Shown: one piece after another, positions 33,421 to 44,477 of the stretch
How positions within the stretch are numbered: the stretch's first letter is position 1
Layout of the letters: each line of letters starts with the position of its first letter
Translations under genes and position numbers: made by a program
Assembly: GCA_031769625.1 (NCBI GenBank)
Contig: JAUIMM010000016.1
Location: 15,677,001-15,741,000, forward strand
DNA length: 64,000 bases
From: Taudactylus pleione
Lineage: Eukaryota > Chordata > Amphibia > Anura > Myobatrachidae
Direction of reading: 5' to 3'
Notes under the pieces: model-generated
Databases searched by the model: none
What the model was told of the DNA's origin: nothing
The model's input: the letters and a program-made list of their open reading frames with translations, nothing else

Positions 33421-34860
33421 ACAAAGTCTAGAGATGCTGGCCACGGGAGGCAAGTACTCGGACGCACTGGAAAGGGGGGCACTGTGTGGCATACCTCCCA
33501 ACTGTTCTGCAGGGGGAGAACTCTCACTGCAACAGGTGAATAGCTGCATCAACACAGTATGGGAATGAGCCTGGAGCAGCCAGGAGTGCTGGAAATGTAC
33601 CTATTGGGATGAAAATGGGGGGGGGGGAGGGGGTCAGAAGGCCATGCCCCCTTTTCAGATGTCCCTATAGTGATCTGGTGACTGTGGATACCATTGGAGT
33701 ACACTGAAATCATTGTCAGGCTTGTGGAATAAGTTTGAGGTAGGACCTGATCAGAGGTCTATGCAATTAGAAAGCAATGCTGATGTTTACGGTGTTGAGC
33801 AATTATTTTCTACTGTGCATGCGCAAAAGGTCCTGAAAATAACTATAATCCCTGCATTTCATTGAGTGTACGCTCAGCGATTCTATTGCAATCGGGTGAG
33901 ACGGTATCAGAAATGGGGCGGCCGAGTGTTGGTTATTCCTGGGTGGTGTCTGAGAGGTGGCCTGGAGTTAATGCAAACACTCACCATCGGGCCCGCAGCC
34001 GCTGGGATTCTGACACCTGTCGGGATTTCGGCATCGGGAGTTTGAGCACCGGCATTGTAAGCGCTGGGATGGAAACTACATCCCACTCAACACTTTGTTT
34101 CAAACAAACGGAATTGCAGCCATTAGCTTTAGTCACACATCCAATAGGCCTGATTTTCCAACTTCTTGGGCTTCGGTAAGGAGGGAGGAGCAACTCTGTT
34201 AAAAGTTAGTATGTAACTGGGAGTGCTCTTTAAGCAAATGAATGTGATAGGAGGACCCTACAAGTTACTTGTCCTCTGGCCCCATCAATGCCTGATATGG
34301 CCCTGACAACTTGCACAGAGTTATAGTTCATTTAAACAGTGACAGGATTACTCCAGCTGTAGATAAAGGGCATCTGTGTAGGAATAGAAGAATCGTGGCC
34401 CAGAAATTATATTTAATGACAAAAGTAATAATGAACAGAGAAAGGATTTAGGAAGGAGAGCAGCATCTTCATATGAGAACCTGTAAAATGTTCATTAGCA
34501 GGAAATTAACTGGCAGGGAACACTTAGATTATGAACTTTCTTAAAGCTGTAAATATAAAGGGCAATTTAATGCTGGCATGAAAGTTTGAAATCTCCTCTT
34601 AGTACATGACTTGATCTCCTATGTTAAAGATAAAAGCATGTCAGAGTTAGAATGGATGACGAACTTCACATTATCCACTATGAGAGCCATAAATAAAATG
34701 ACATTTTGTGCACTTTTCTGAAACCTGTCAGTGTACAGAAAGGATAAGGTTATTTAATTAACAGGCAGATCTATCATTTATCATCATCGTAAACGTTTAC
34801 ATAATACAGTAAGTGAATATGGACAAGATACATCTCAGTGTCCTGAGGAATTCAGAGTCT
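33421..34860. other. Intergenic stretch with a decayed MITE fragment
   Basis: The stretch 33950-34085 contains CTGACACCTGTCGGGATTTCGGCATCGGG, a diverged piece of the CCGGCATCCCGAC family; the rest shows nothing recognisable. The motif is written here in two overlapping parts only for identification: GACACCTGTCGGG and TTTCGGCATCGGG. Confidence 0.45.
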
Positions 34861-34865
34861 AATGG

Positions 34866-35140
34866 GGCCCATCCATAAGCAATAGATTGCCGCGATCCCG
34901 CGATGCTGCAACCCGGCATCACAGAAATCCAACATGTTGGATTTTGCCAATCGCGATCAAAAAATGATCGCGATCGTCAAATCGCCGACATTTGACATGG
35001 GAAGTGTCTGCGATCCGGCGACGGATCGCAGAACATCGATGGTGGAAGGTCGGCGTTTCCACACGGAAACGCCGGAACTTACCGTCGCATTGCCGGATCG
35101 CAAAAACCTGTCTCTGATGTATGGCCACCTTCACATGTAG
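34866..35140. mobile_element. MITE with internal palindromes and ATGGCCACC end
   Basis: The ends resemble GGGGCCCATCCATAAG and the complement of GATGTATGGCCACC. The interior has consecutive palindromes: AAATCCAACATGTTGGATTT (34926-34945), CGCGATCAAAAAATGATCGCG split by its AT-rich centre, and GGCGTTTCC/GGAAACGCC (35053-35074). It is non-coding. Confidence 0.65.
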
Positions 35141-35385
35141 CTCAGATAGACAAGGTGGTAGATACTATTTATATTATTGTACTGTACAGTACTTGTGCTC
35201 ATATTGATAAAGGATGGAGACAGATGAGCTAATAAATATACTGGGTACATTACTCACTACTACTGCTCACTGGAATAACTCCTGATTTTTGAAAAATAAC
35301 TTCTCAAAATCTGCTGTTGAAAATCTGAATATAAGTTAGACAAGCGATGGGAAGAGCTAATATTTATATATAATACACATATATA
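35141..35385. other. Intergenic stretch, nothing recognised
   Basis: AT-rich flanking sequence. Confidence 0.5.
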
Positions 35386-35387
35386 CA

Positions 35388-36130
35388 TAGATACACTGAA
35401 ATGACAAAAGTCATGGGATAGATGCCTAGTATTGTGAACCCCCTCTAGCCCGGTGAAGGGCAGCAACTCAACTTGGCATAGATTCCACAAGTGGATGAAA
35501 GACCTCTAGAGAGGTTGACCCATGCTGTCTGGATAGCTTCCCACAGCTCCCTTATATTTGGGGGCGAATAGACTTCTGCACCGCGTCACATTGATGCTTT
35601 ATTGGGTTTATGTTGGGCAAACTTGGCGGCCACACCATTCGTTGGAACTCTCCAGAATGCTCCTCTAATCAATTCTGGGCAATTTGGGACCAATGACATG
35701 ATGCATTATCCTGCTGGAATATTTTATAGTTGTGGGGGTACATGAGGTCCTTGAAGGACTGCAAATGGCCATCCAGCAATGCAATGTAGCATTTACCGGT
35801 CAATGATGTTCAGGCGGGCCAGTGGACTAAACACATGCCCCATGAACACACCCCACACCATTATGGAACCACCACCAGCCTGCACGGTGCCTTATTGACA
35901 ACTGGGATCCATGGTCTCATAGGGCCTGCGCCACACCCGAACCAAACTATCAGCCTGGAACAACTGAAACCATGACTCATCGAACCCATCATGCCACAAG
36001 TTACAAAATCTTCCAGGGTCCAATTCGCGACATGACCAACATCCGACGCTGTCATTCTGACCACCAGCATCCTGACTGTTGGGATGCCAAATGCATTCCT
36101 TACAATGCAGAAAGTAGCATTTAAACCTTG
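35388..36130 (-). pseudogene. Tc1-like transposon relic
   Basis: Read on the minus strand, the middle encodes DESWFQLFQADSLVRVWRRP then DPSCQ, a stop, and GTVQAGGGSIMVWGVF, the region of the first catalytic Asp of a Tc1-type DDE transposase. Further down, LVESMP, a stop, then VAALHRARGG matches the C-terminus. The left edge carries CACTGAAATGACAAAAGTCA, a terminal-repeat-like sequence. Several stops, and sequence loss between the two conserved blocks, make it inactive. It is a different lineage from the Tc1 element at 44254. The right boundary is unclear; 36005-36090 carries a piece of the CATCCTGAC family. Confidence 0.75.
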
Positions 36131-36378
36131 GCAGCATACTGGTGCAAAGTGGTGCTGACATATGCAATGTCTACATAATGAATATCAACCTGTCATACTG
36201 TATGTATTCACCAGTCACATGGAAACCTGATATAAACACTGCAGGCAAGATTTATACAATATATGCGAGAGAATATGTAGGAGAGGGTAAATACAAGGCT
36301 CATGGAGCAATTACACTTTGGGTGCAAAAAAAAACAGTCTGATAAATCCAGATCAGTGTAAGGTTTGCCTATTACAAG

Positions 36379-36611
36379 TAGGGATGTGCAGGCTCTGATT
36401 AGTTCGGATTTTCCCGCCAAAAATCGGTCTCAGAAAGAGGCAAAACATCATCTTTCATGGACAAACATCATCTTTCATGGACTTTTGTCTAGGAATGATG
36501 AGGTTTGTCCATGAAAGATGACGTTTTGCCTCTTTTTGAGACCCGATTTTTGGCGGGAAAAATCCAAATTTGGCGGGAAAAAACAAACTAATCCAAGCCA
36601 GCACATCCCTA
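36379..36611. mobile_element. Foldback MITE, TAGGGATGTGC termini
   Basis: A 233-base palindrome with tips TAGGGATGTGC and GCACATCCCTA. The arms pair CCGCCAAAAATCGG with its complement TTTTTGGCGGG. An 18-base word, ACATCATCTTTCATGGAC, is duplicated in tandem on the left arm only (36444-36481). TA at both tips could be a target duplication. Confidence 0.85.
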
Positions 36612-36651
36612 ATTTAAAGCTGTACTACAGTATGATATGTACAGTATAAAG

Positions 36652-37428
36652 CAGGGGTTCCCAAACTGTGGCCCTGATTCAGAGCCGGACGCTCTGAAAG
36701 AGCGCTTCGTCCGAATCAGGGCGTTCTTTTTTTGTGCGGCCTCCTGGCCGCTCGCATAGCTGTGGGTGACCACCCACAGCTATAACGAGCACCCATGATG
36801 ATGGTCACGATGGTCAAGACCATCGCAACCATTGGGGCTTGCGACAAGACCCTTGTGGTAGGGTCTCGTGGCCACAAGCCCCATAGAGATTTCGGCTCTA
36901 ACAGAGCTGGAATCTATCCACTGACGTCACTCGTGAGGTCAGTGGGGCGGCCCCCAAATGGCAGGCGTTCTCATGGGAACGCCTCCATTTGGGCAGCCAC
37001 CCCCCTGGCCCGCCCACCAAAGGGGGCGAGCTGTCACTCAACATCGACAGCTCGCCCATTTGGTGCCGGCTCCATTGTGCACATGCGCTGTGGGCCACCA
37101 TCGACCCGGTTGCGAGCGCACAGCACTTGCGACCGGGTCTGAATCAGGCCCACAGTGCCGTGGTACCCTGGGGGAACTTGCAGGGGTGCCTCAGGTTGAT
37201 GGTTCGGTTCCAAATAAAAGGATTTTTAGTCAGTGCCATAGGCAAAACCTGTGCTAATAACAGATAATTAAAATATGTGGACAAAAAGAAGTGCAGCCCT
37301 GTCAACCACCACATAACTGAACCTAAGGGTGAGATATAAGCACAATTTACTTCATTTAATTTTAGCTGAATTTCTCAATAAGAAACATACTCTAGGGTGC
37401 TGTGATTAAAAAAGTTTGGGAACCACTG
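36652..37428. mobile_element. hAT non-autonomous element with 8-bp target duplication
   Basis: The tips CAGGGGTTCCCAAACT and AGTTTGGGAACCACTG are inverted, in hAT form. GTATAAAG flanks both ends (36644-36651 and 37429-37436), an exact 8-base target duplication. The middle is occupied by multi-hairpin element B, which landed just inside the left terminal repeat. The remaining hAT part is about 290 bases and non-coding. Confidence 0.9.
36669..37153. mobile_element. Multi-hairpin element, copy B, nested in hAT element
   Basis: The ends TGGCCCTGATTCAGAG and TCTGAATCAGGCCCA bound serial palindromes in the same order as copies A and C: AGCTGTGGGTGACCACCCACAGC; GATGGTCACGATGGTC with GACCATCGCAACCAT; a decayed stem at 36886-36915; ACTGACGTCAC with GTGAGGTCAGTGGG; GAGCTGTC with GACAGCTC. 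Several mismatches are C/T or G/A changes at former CpG sites. It is non-coding. Confidence 0.8.
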
Positions 37429-37436
37429 GTATAAAG

Positions 37437-37790
37437 GATACCTGACTTCACTCAATATTGGGCCCTCTACTCCTAAGTAGTGTGATCCAAGATAAACTTT
37501 ATTTTATTTTGATTTAGTATACATATTAATTTAACCAAGCCGTCTGTTACACAAAATGATGCATAAAATCAAAGTGTTGACTCATTGATAAAACAGATGG
37601 GATTATGTATATCATTTAAATGTTTTTAACAAGGTTACTAAAAGATTGTGCTACAAATTAGCAGAATTCAAGTTTGGTTCTCCAAGTACTGTAAATAAAC
37701 TTTATATTGTTTGCTATACATATAATCATGATAAATGGAATAAAAACTAAATGTTGCCAGAAGACATTTAGGAACATATTTATTGAACTA
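37437..37790. other. Intergenic stretch, nothing recognised
   Basis: AT-rich DNA without visible element. Confidence 0.55.
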
Positions 37791-37793
37791 AGG

Positions 37794-38385
37794 GCGCGTT
37801 TCAGACCCGGCCGCAAGACGCGAACGCTCGTTCCCAGCATAAGAAAATTCGGCAAAGTGACGGCATGGCAGGCGAACGCACAGCAAGGCATAAGCACGTG
37901 CAGTATGTTTGGCCGTGCGATCGTTTTGTGTATGCAGACTCCCACCAGCCTGTCTTAAGATGCCCACTTGCGCACGTCATCTCCAGGAAGTGTAGACAAC
38001 CATCGGTACATCGGGTACCATCGGAAGCGCTTGTGGTTGACTATACCATTCCTCAATCACTGCGATCACTTCAGTGTGAAATACAACCAGGTGATGTGTA
38101 CTATGGCGCTGCCTGTTAATTATGCATGCCTCTGAAACAGCGTTATTTCGGTCAGGCATGCCTGTGTTCGCATCTACATTCCCCCGTTTCTAGTGGCCAG
38201 CCCCCTGTTGCCACCCACAAACTGCTTCTTCTGTCACTCACTGGTGGGCTGTCTATGCTGGGCGAGCGTACGCTTTCCAATCTTTTGCTGCGGTTCGCGC
38301 ACTGCGATGCATACGGACAATGCGAACCATCGGCAGCTACGAGCGAGCACTTCTTAGCGTCGGAGTCTGATTCGGGCCCCAATTT
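37794..38385. mobile_element. MITE-like element with GGGCCCGAATCAGAC-type ends
   Basis: The left end GGGCGCGTTTCAGACCC and right end AGTCTGATTCGGGCCCC are imperfect inverted repeats related to the TGGGCCTGATTCAG termini. The interior is rich in GCGA/TCGC words and has no coding function. Confidence 0.6.
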
Positions 38386-38904
38386 CCCCTGAAAATCATA
38401 TAGAAACAGCGATTTCTACGTAATTTAAATAACTAGCCTATTTAACAAACCCGGACCATGGTAGATCTCAGTGTTCGTAAAGTGACTCTGCAAATTGCAT
38501 TACTCACAATGGGGGCTGTGGTCTGGCCCAATAGAACAGGCACCAAAAATATTAGCATATTCAGCTTGTCTCCAATATCATCTTCACAGGGCATTAACAG
38601 CTCGTTCATATAGGAACAGTTATGTGAGTGAAAAGGGATCCAATGAGATCCCTCCACTTCTTCAAAAGGCGTGAGAGCGCATAGAAACATTTCCAGGACA
38701 AAACCAAGCAGTGTAAATATTCACCGCCGAGATCAACAGAAAAATACAGGTTTTAGCATTCGCCGCGTACCACTGCCATCAATGATCAAAAGAATCCTCA
38801 ATTCATATAATAAATACATTTTAAAAGGGAAACCGATGTTCCGAGTAGGCACTTCATAAAGTTGTATAGACCAAAATGTTACAATATTTATTTTTCTATA
38901 CTCT
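38386..38904. other. Intergenic stretch, nothing recognised
   Basis: No gene, array or terminal repeat was recognised. Confidence 0.55.
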
Positions 38905-39443
38905 GGCCCTCATTCAGAGCCGTACGCTCTGAGCAGAGCGCACGCTCTGAATGAGGGCCGGCCTCCATTTTCATGGAGCGTCCTCCTGGACGCTCGTATA
39001 GCTGTGGGTCACCACCCACAGGCTATACGAGCGTGCATTGTGATGGTCGCGATGGTCGAGACCATCGCGACCATCGAATTTGCGAGCCGGAGCCTGCGGT
39101 TGAGGTTTTCAACCGCAAGCTCCGGAGGGATTTTGGCTCTATCAGAGCCAAAATCACTCCCACTGACATCACTAGTGATGTCAGTGGGCCGGCTTCTGAC
39201 GGGAGGCGTTCCCGTGGGAACGCCCCCGTCAGGGAGGCACGCCCACCAAAGGGGGCGTGCTGTCAATCAACATTGACAGCACGCCCCCTTTGATCGGACA
39301 CAACGAGCGAAGGACTTTCCTTCGCTCGTCGCGTCTGGCGCATGCGCACGACGGAGCTCCCTCCGTCGTGCGCATGCTCAGTCCATAACATCGACCCACT
39401 TGCGAGCGGACAGCCGCTCGCGAGTGGGTCTGAATCAGGCCCA
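38905..39443. mobile_element. Multi-hairpin element, copy C (best preserved)
   Basis: The ends GGCCCTCATTCAGAG and TCTGAATCAGGCCCA enclose a nearly unbroken series of palindromes: GCTCGTATAGCTGTGGGT with ACCCACAGGCTATACGAGC; GATGGTCGCGATGGTC with GACCATCGCGACCATC (39042-39075); GATTTTGGCTCT with AGAGCCAAAATC (39129-39155); CCCACTGACATCACTAGTG with its complement; TGACGGGAGGCGTTCCC with its partner; GCGTGCTGTCAAT with ATTGACAGCACGC; GCGCATGCGCACGACGGAG with its partner; and CCCACTTGCGAGCGG with CCGCTCGCGAGTGGG. There is no reading frame of substance. Confidence 0.85.
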
Positions 39444-42400
39444 CTATCTGCATTTTTTGCGTGGTCTAATTTTGTGAGGGCTTAGACAGGTCTTGCCTTG
39501 AAATAAATCTACTGTCCACATTACCTGCATCTAGATAGTGCTAAACAATTGTGAAGAAGCATCCCCTGCAAGATGGCAGCATGGCTAGAGGAGAGTCCTG
39601 AGTAACCAGATGCTTAAGCGAAAGAGCCCTGCAGTGAAACATGTCAGATAGCAGGTCCCTGAATAGTGGTGTGAAACCCCCTGGTTACAGTAGGAAGAAT
39701 GATATTCTATGTGTGATGAGAAGGGCGGAGAGAGATACAGCTGTGTGTGATCTGTCCGGTTGTAGAAAGAGGGGCAGGGAGAGATACAGAGCTAAGGTGT
39801 TTCCTCTCAGAGCACAGAGGGGTCATCACAGTAGGGGTTGCAGGGAGGATTTTATGGGGTCCTACAGAGCTCTATTGTTGCAGTGGTAGAATCATCTCCA
39901 ATTATTTTGTGAGGGGGAAATACCATACAAAGCAGGGGTATAGAGCCCATATATGAATAGCGGGTACAACACCAGTTATGGAGAAGAGTAAGTGCACCAT
40001 AATTATGGCTACAGAGAGTGGGTGCAGCAGCCAATAAGAATCTGCCTGATGCTTATTGGCTGCTGCTGGCTGCTTCCGGATGTCCAGGTCAGTCCGGTCC
40101 GGAATAGTGTAGTGCACGCACCACACACAAAACAAACACACCGACGACGCCGGTTAGTACACTCACTGTCAGTGAATGTGCTACCCGACGCTGGTGGTGG
40201 TTTGTTTTCCGGTGTAGTGCGTACACTTCACTATTTTGGACCAGACTGATCTGGATGGTGGAGCCCCTCCCCTTCCACCCGGCAGTCCGACACAGCGCTT
40301 GACCCCCCTCCCCGGTAACGCCACTGGTTGCATGTATATAATTTAGCTTTCAGTCATAACTCATTGCATCAATTTATTGTATTTACACTGCACCATATAA
40401 CTAAAAAAAAAACTTTCCTGTAAAGCCTGCATGAGTGGAGAACCCCTTAGTCATTAATTGGCTACACCCATAAGATAGCAAAGTTAGAGTCAGAGGAATG
40501 AGTCAGCTAAGAGGTAAGCCTACTACTCATGCACCTCATACTAGCTGCACAGTGGCTGGGGTTTGCGGTGGGATCCTGTAGTTTAAGTTGTGAAGTCCCT
40601 GACTATTTGAGATGTCAGTATGCCTGCCTGATGAAAGGGTGATGGTAGGAGAGAGGGTTCCTCTGTAAAGGTAGGTGCCACGCGTTAAGCGTTTCCCATG
40701 GTGGTTGAGCCTGGCTTTAAAGAGCAGGGGTCGGGCCCGTGTACTGCAGGGGTGTGGCCTACTTGTGGCAGCATGGCCACACCCCCTACATAAAATGATG
40801 AAAACACAGTATATGTGGCGCCATGTGTGCCTCAGCCTGATGCAGACCCAGGGGAGAGGGCCATCGGTGTGATCACTACCCCCCATCCCTGCACATCATG
40901 CAGGCAGAGGAGACTGCTGTGCTCAGCGACAGCCACCTTCCTGGACCCACCGCAGCATGTGCTTAGCTGGGGAGAGAGGCTGGTGCCTTATTCTGCTGTG
41001 AAATTATGCGTAAGACAGTGCTAGAGGTGGAAAGTAACCATCTATTACAACCATCAAGACTAATATACAGTATTTACCATATACCCAGCACCTCCAAGAC
41101 TTCCAGCATGCTCAGGTGCTTGGGAGAATTGACCACAGTAACGGACACAGCTATGCCCTCTTGTTCAGTATGTACCTATGCACACACTGGGGGCATGGTC
41201 AAGGCATCGCAGGGTCATGTTTATGCCTCCCCTGCACTCCTGGGCCCTTATAGAGGTCCAGGCAATCTACCCACCACTCTAGGCACTCCTGCAACTACTA
41301 AAAGTATTGTCCTGGAAGAAGTTCACAAAGTAATGCTTGCAACCAATATACTTATGTCCTAGAGAATGTGAAGGAGTGTGAATAAAGTTTTGTAGTTATT
41401 TCATCATGAGATGGTCTGGCACACAACATTTTTTGACATTGCACTACACTTGATGTCCATATGTGTCCCCTCTACCTAGTACTATGTGCTAAGCACCCCA
41501 GTAGTATTCAGGGCCCTTCTGGTTGTGGATGTCATACCAACGTCCTTGCCGGAGCAGAGGAGAGTAGCCGTGAGGAGGTGCTGCACACTACATCGGATAC
41601 CCTAACTAAATGTACACAGCACCAGCAGGGTACACATTATGAATAGAACCAATTGCTAAAGATTCAGATACCTCAGAAGAAGCAGATAATCAGGATCATT
41701 TTGGGATAACTAATTCTTTCTCAATACATCATCAATAGAAAACACACCAAGTTTGCCTCTTTTTGGAAATGTTCTATGGTAACCCTCTGCTGGGAGATGC
41801 ATGTGACCTTTATAAAAGTACATTAATTGACAAGGGGTAGCCCGAATGCACAGACACCCTTAAACAAAATGCCATCCGAAAAATAGCTGCCAAGAATTTG
41901 TTGTTTAGAAGAAGCAAAGGAATGAAACTTTAAAACTCATTAAGAGACATAGTTTACAAACAAAAAAAACCCCTCCAGAACCATAAACTACTTCTATTTT
42001 TTAAGATCATGCTGTATCAAGTTTAGCATTTCCAGTAGAAAATTTATATACTGTAACTTAAAGAGAGACAAGAGGATTGAAAAAACAAAATTGCTATTTT
42101 TATTATAATGTGCCCTTTTGGGGCTATGCAATAAACTTCACATCACTGACACTAATTATTTTGGCATCTTATTGGAAGTTCAGATTGAAAAAAAAAATAG
42201 AAGCAGAAATCCAAGAGCAAAGCCAGTCCTTGGCAGAGTTTTCTTGCCTTGTATACTAGAGAATTTTATTTACAGCAAAATTAAAAGCTGAATGTCAGAT
42301 CTGGGCCCTTCAGAACAAAATCTTAATAATTAACTGGCAAAACTGAACATGATCGCTTCTGACACACCTACACTGGTAATTATTGCTTTCCGGCCATTCG

Positions 42401-42965
42401 CTAATGTAATTTAATGTATTCATTGCCCTAACAAATTAACATAAGTCATACATAGTGTCCTATATTTCATGAACAAGCTACAGGAAAAAAAAAAAACCCA
42501 CACAATAGCAAATACCCACTTTTTTTGTAGTAAAAAAGCAACAGACTCAGTAATGAGAGATAATTAAATTAAGATTATAATGAGGTTATGGTAATATATT
42601 ATGACATACACTTCTGGCACTCATTGGCTGTGAGGTACCACAACTTTCAGAACGCTTATGCCATAAAGAAAGGTTCATAGATATTATGGCAGTTAAAAGA
42701 CAACTGGGGTTATAAACTGAAAATACAAAAAAAAAAAAAAGCATAAGGCCTCTATCATGATACCATTGTATATATTCCCAGAGTTCCTCGCTCATCTCAC
42801 AACAGACTTATATTATTTATGTAGATCTTGTCCACTGGCTGAGTCAGCTGAATATTGCCATATGTTAGGCTAAGCTACAGCTGCTTGAGTCATTTCTCTG
42901 GTGCTTCTTTTTATTCTCCACCAATCCTCTCTGTAGAGCATAATAAAGCTAATTAAAATTAACCT
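39444..42965. other. Intergenic stretch with two hairpins
   Basis: A hairpin at 40024-40064 (GCAGCCAATAAG with CTTATTGGCTGC) and a longer imperfect palindrome at 40095-40245 (GGAATAGTGTAGTGCACGC against GTGCGTACACTTCACTATT) suggest one decayed MITE around 40000-40330. The stretch 40725-40800 has GTGGCCATG-type words shared with 52640-52680. The remainder shows no gene. Confidence 0.5.
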
Positions 42966-42971
42966 AGAAGA

Positions 42972-43152
42972 CTAAGGTCTATTTACTAAGCAGTGTTAGG
43001 AGACAGAGTGAAAAGTGATAAGGTGCCAGCCAATCAGCTTCCAACTGTCATTTTTCAAACACAGCCTGTGAGATGGCTGTTGGGAGCTGATTGGCTAGCA
43101 CCTTATCACTTTTCACTCTGTCTCCTAACACTGCTTAGTAAATAGACCCCCA
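42972..43152. mobile_element. Foldback MITE, GGTCTATTTACTAAGCAG termini
   Basis: A 180-base palindrome: GGTCTATTTACTAAGCAGTG pairs with its complement at the right, and the arms continue through GACAGAGTGAAAAGTGATAAGG. Both arms include CAGCCAATCAGCT. It is related to 9605-9805 in its inner sequence. It is non-coding. Confidence 0.85.
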
Positions 43153-44251
43153 ACTGGATAAATATAAAACACGGGGGTGGGGTGGGTCATGGCCATTCCC
43201 CAGTGTCCAGAGAATACCTTCTTTTTGGTTCTTCCCTGTATAGTGCATTTCCAAGCCCCACCCACAAGAAGTGCCATTTACCATACTGGGAATCTGGAAG
43301 CACTCCCAGGAATTCAGGAGAAGGCAAGGCTTTAATTACCTTCCTGTTGCACTTTTGTGAAAAACTGCAATGTTATATAATAAAGTTCAAACACACGCGA
43401 GTGACACAAGTGGTAAATTAATTACGAGCGAGGAGACATTGGATGGTCTTTTAAAGACAGAAATTAGGATAAACCAAACAATTTTAGGAAAAAAGTCGAT
43501 GGTAAAATAAATAAATGAAGGGGTGTTCCGAAACAATTGCAGCAAAATATACACTCTTTCCACCATGCACATTCTCATGTGCCTAACAAATCCAGAATGT
43601 GGACTTAGAAACGCACTTGGCACACAATTAGGCCCTGCTTGTGCAAGAAGTGGACCACATCTGCAATTTTTGCATTTCAAAAATAATCCTTAAAATTGTC
43701 TTTTACTGTTCATTTTCCAGGTTTTCAAAAGGTGAAGCCAATAAGACAGGTTATCTGCTAGAAAATCCCAAGGAGAGTATAAAAATAAATATATGCACAC
43801 ACTACTTGTGCTCATCAAAATGGAAAGTATAATTTATTAAAACAGGAGTGTCGACTAGGGGTACTCCGCTTGATATTGCAACTCAATTAAGTGTGGATGC
43901 AATATTGAAAAGGCTATATAAAACTTATATAAAAATCATAGGCAAACACAGGGGGGGTTCAGTCTGCCTGGAGACCCACGTCCCCAGCACACACCATGAC
44001 CACAATAGAAATAGTAATATAATACAATGTTACTAGTGCTGCATTTTCTTCTCAGTATCACAAATGAAATGATTAGCACCACCTGTGGATCTTATAATGT
44101 GTCAGCCAGTAATAAATATACCTGTGCACCAACTAGAAGATTTGGAAAACATGCAGTGTTAGGGGTGCACTGCTATAGAGCATCAATAGGTTTAATTATT
44201 AATACTGTATAATAATAGACTGTCCAGTACATAAGGAGACCAATAGGTACA
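43153..44251. other. Intergenic stretch, nothing recognised
   Basis: No coding motif or element is recognised. Confidence 0.6.
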
Positions 44252-44253
44252 TA

Positions 44254-44474
44254 CAGTCAGGTGCAAAAATATTGGGACATTGACAGAATTTTCATATTTT
44301 GGCCTCTATTCACCACCACAATGGCTTTGAAATGAAACAAACAAGATGTGCTTTAACTGCAGACTTTCAGATTTAATTTGAGGGTAATTACATCCAAATC
44401 AGGTGAATGGTGTAGGAATTACAACGGTTTCTATATGTGCCTCCCACTTTTTAAGGGGCCAAAAGTAATGGGAC
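44254..44474. repeat. Tc1 left terminal inverted repeat
   Basis: About 221 bases, from CAGTCAGGTGCAAAA to CCAAAAGTAATGGGAC, pairing with 45684-45897. Confidence 0.92.
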
Positions 44475-44477
44475 AAA

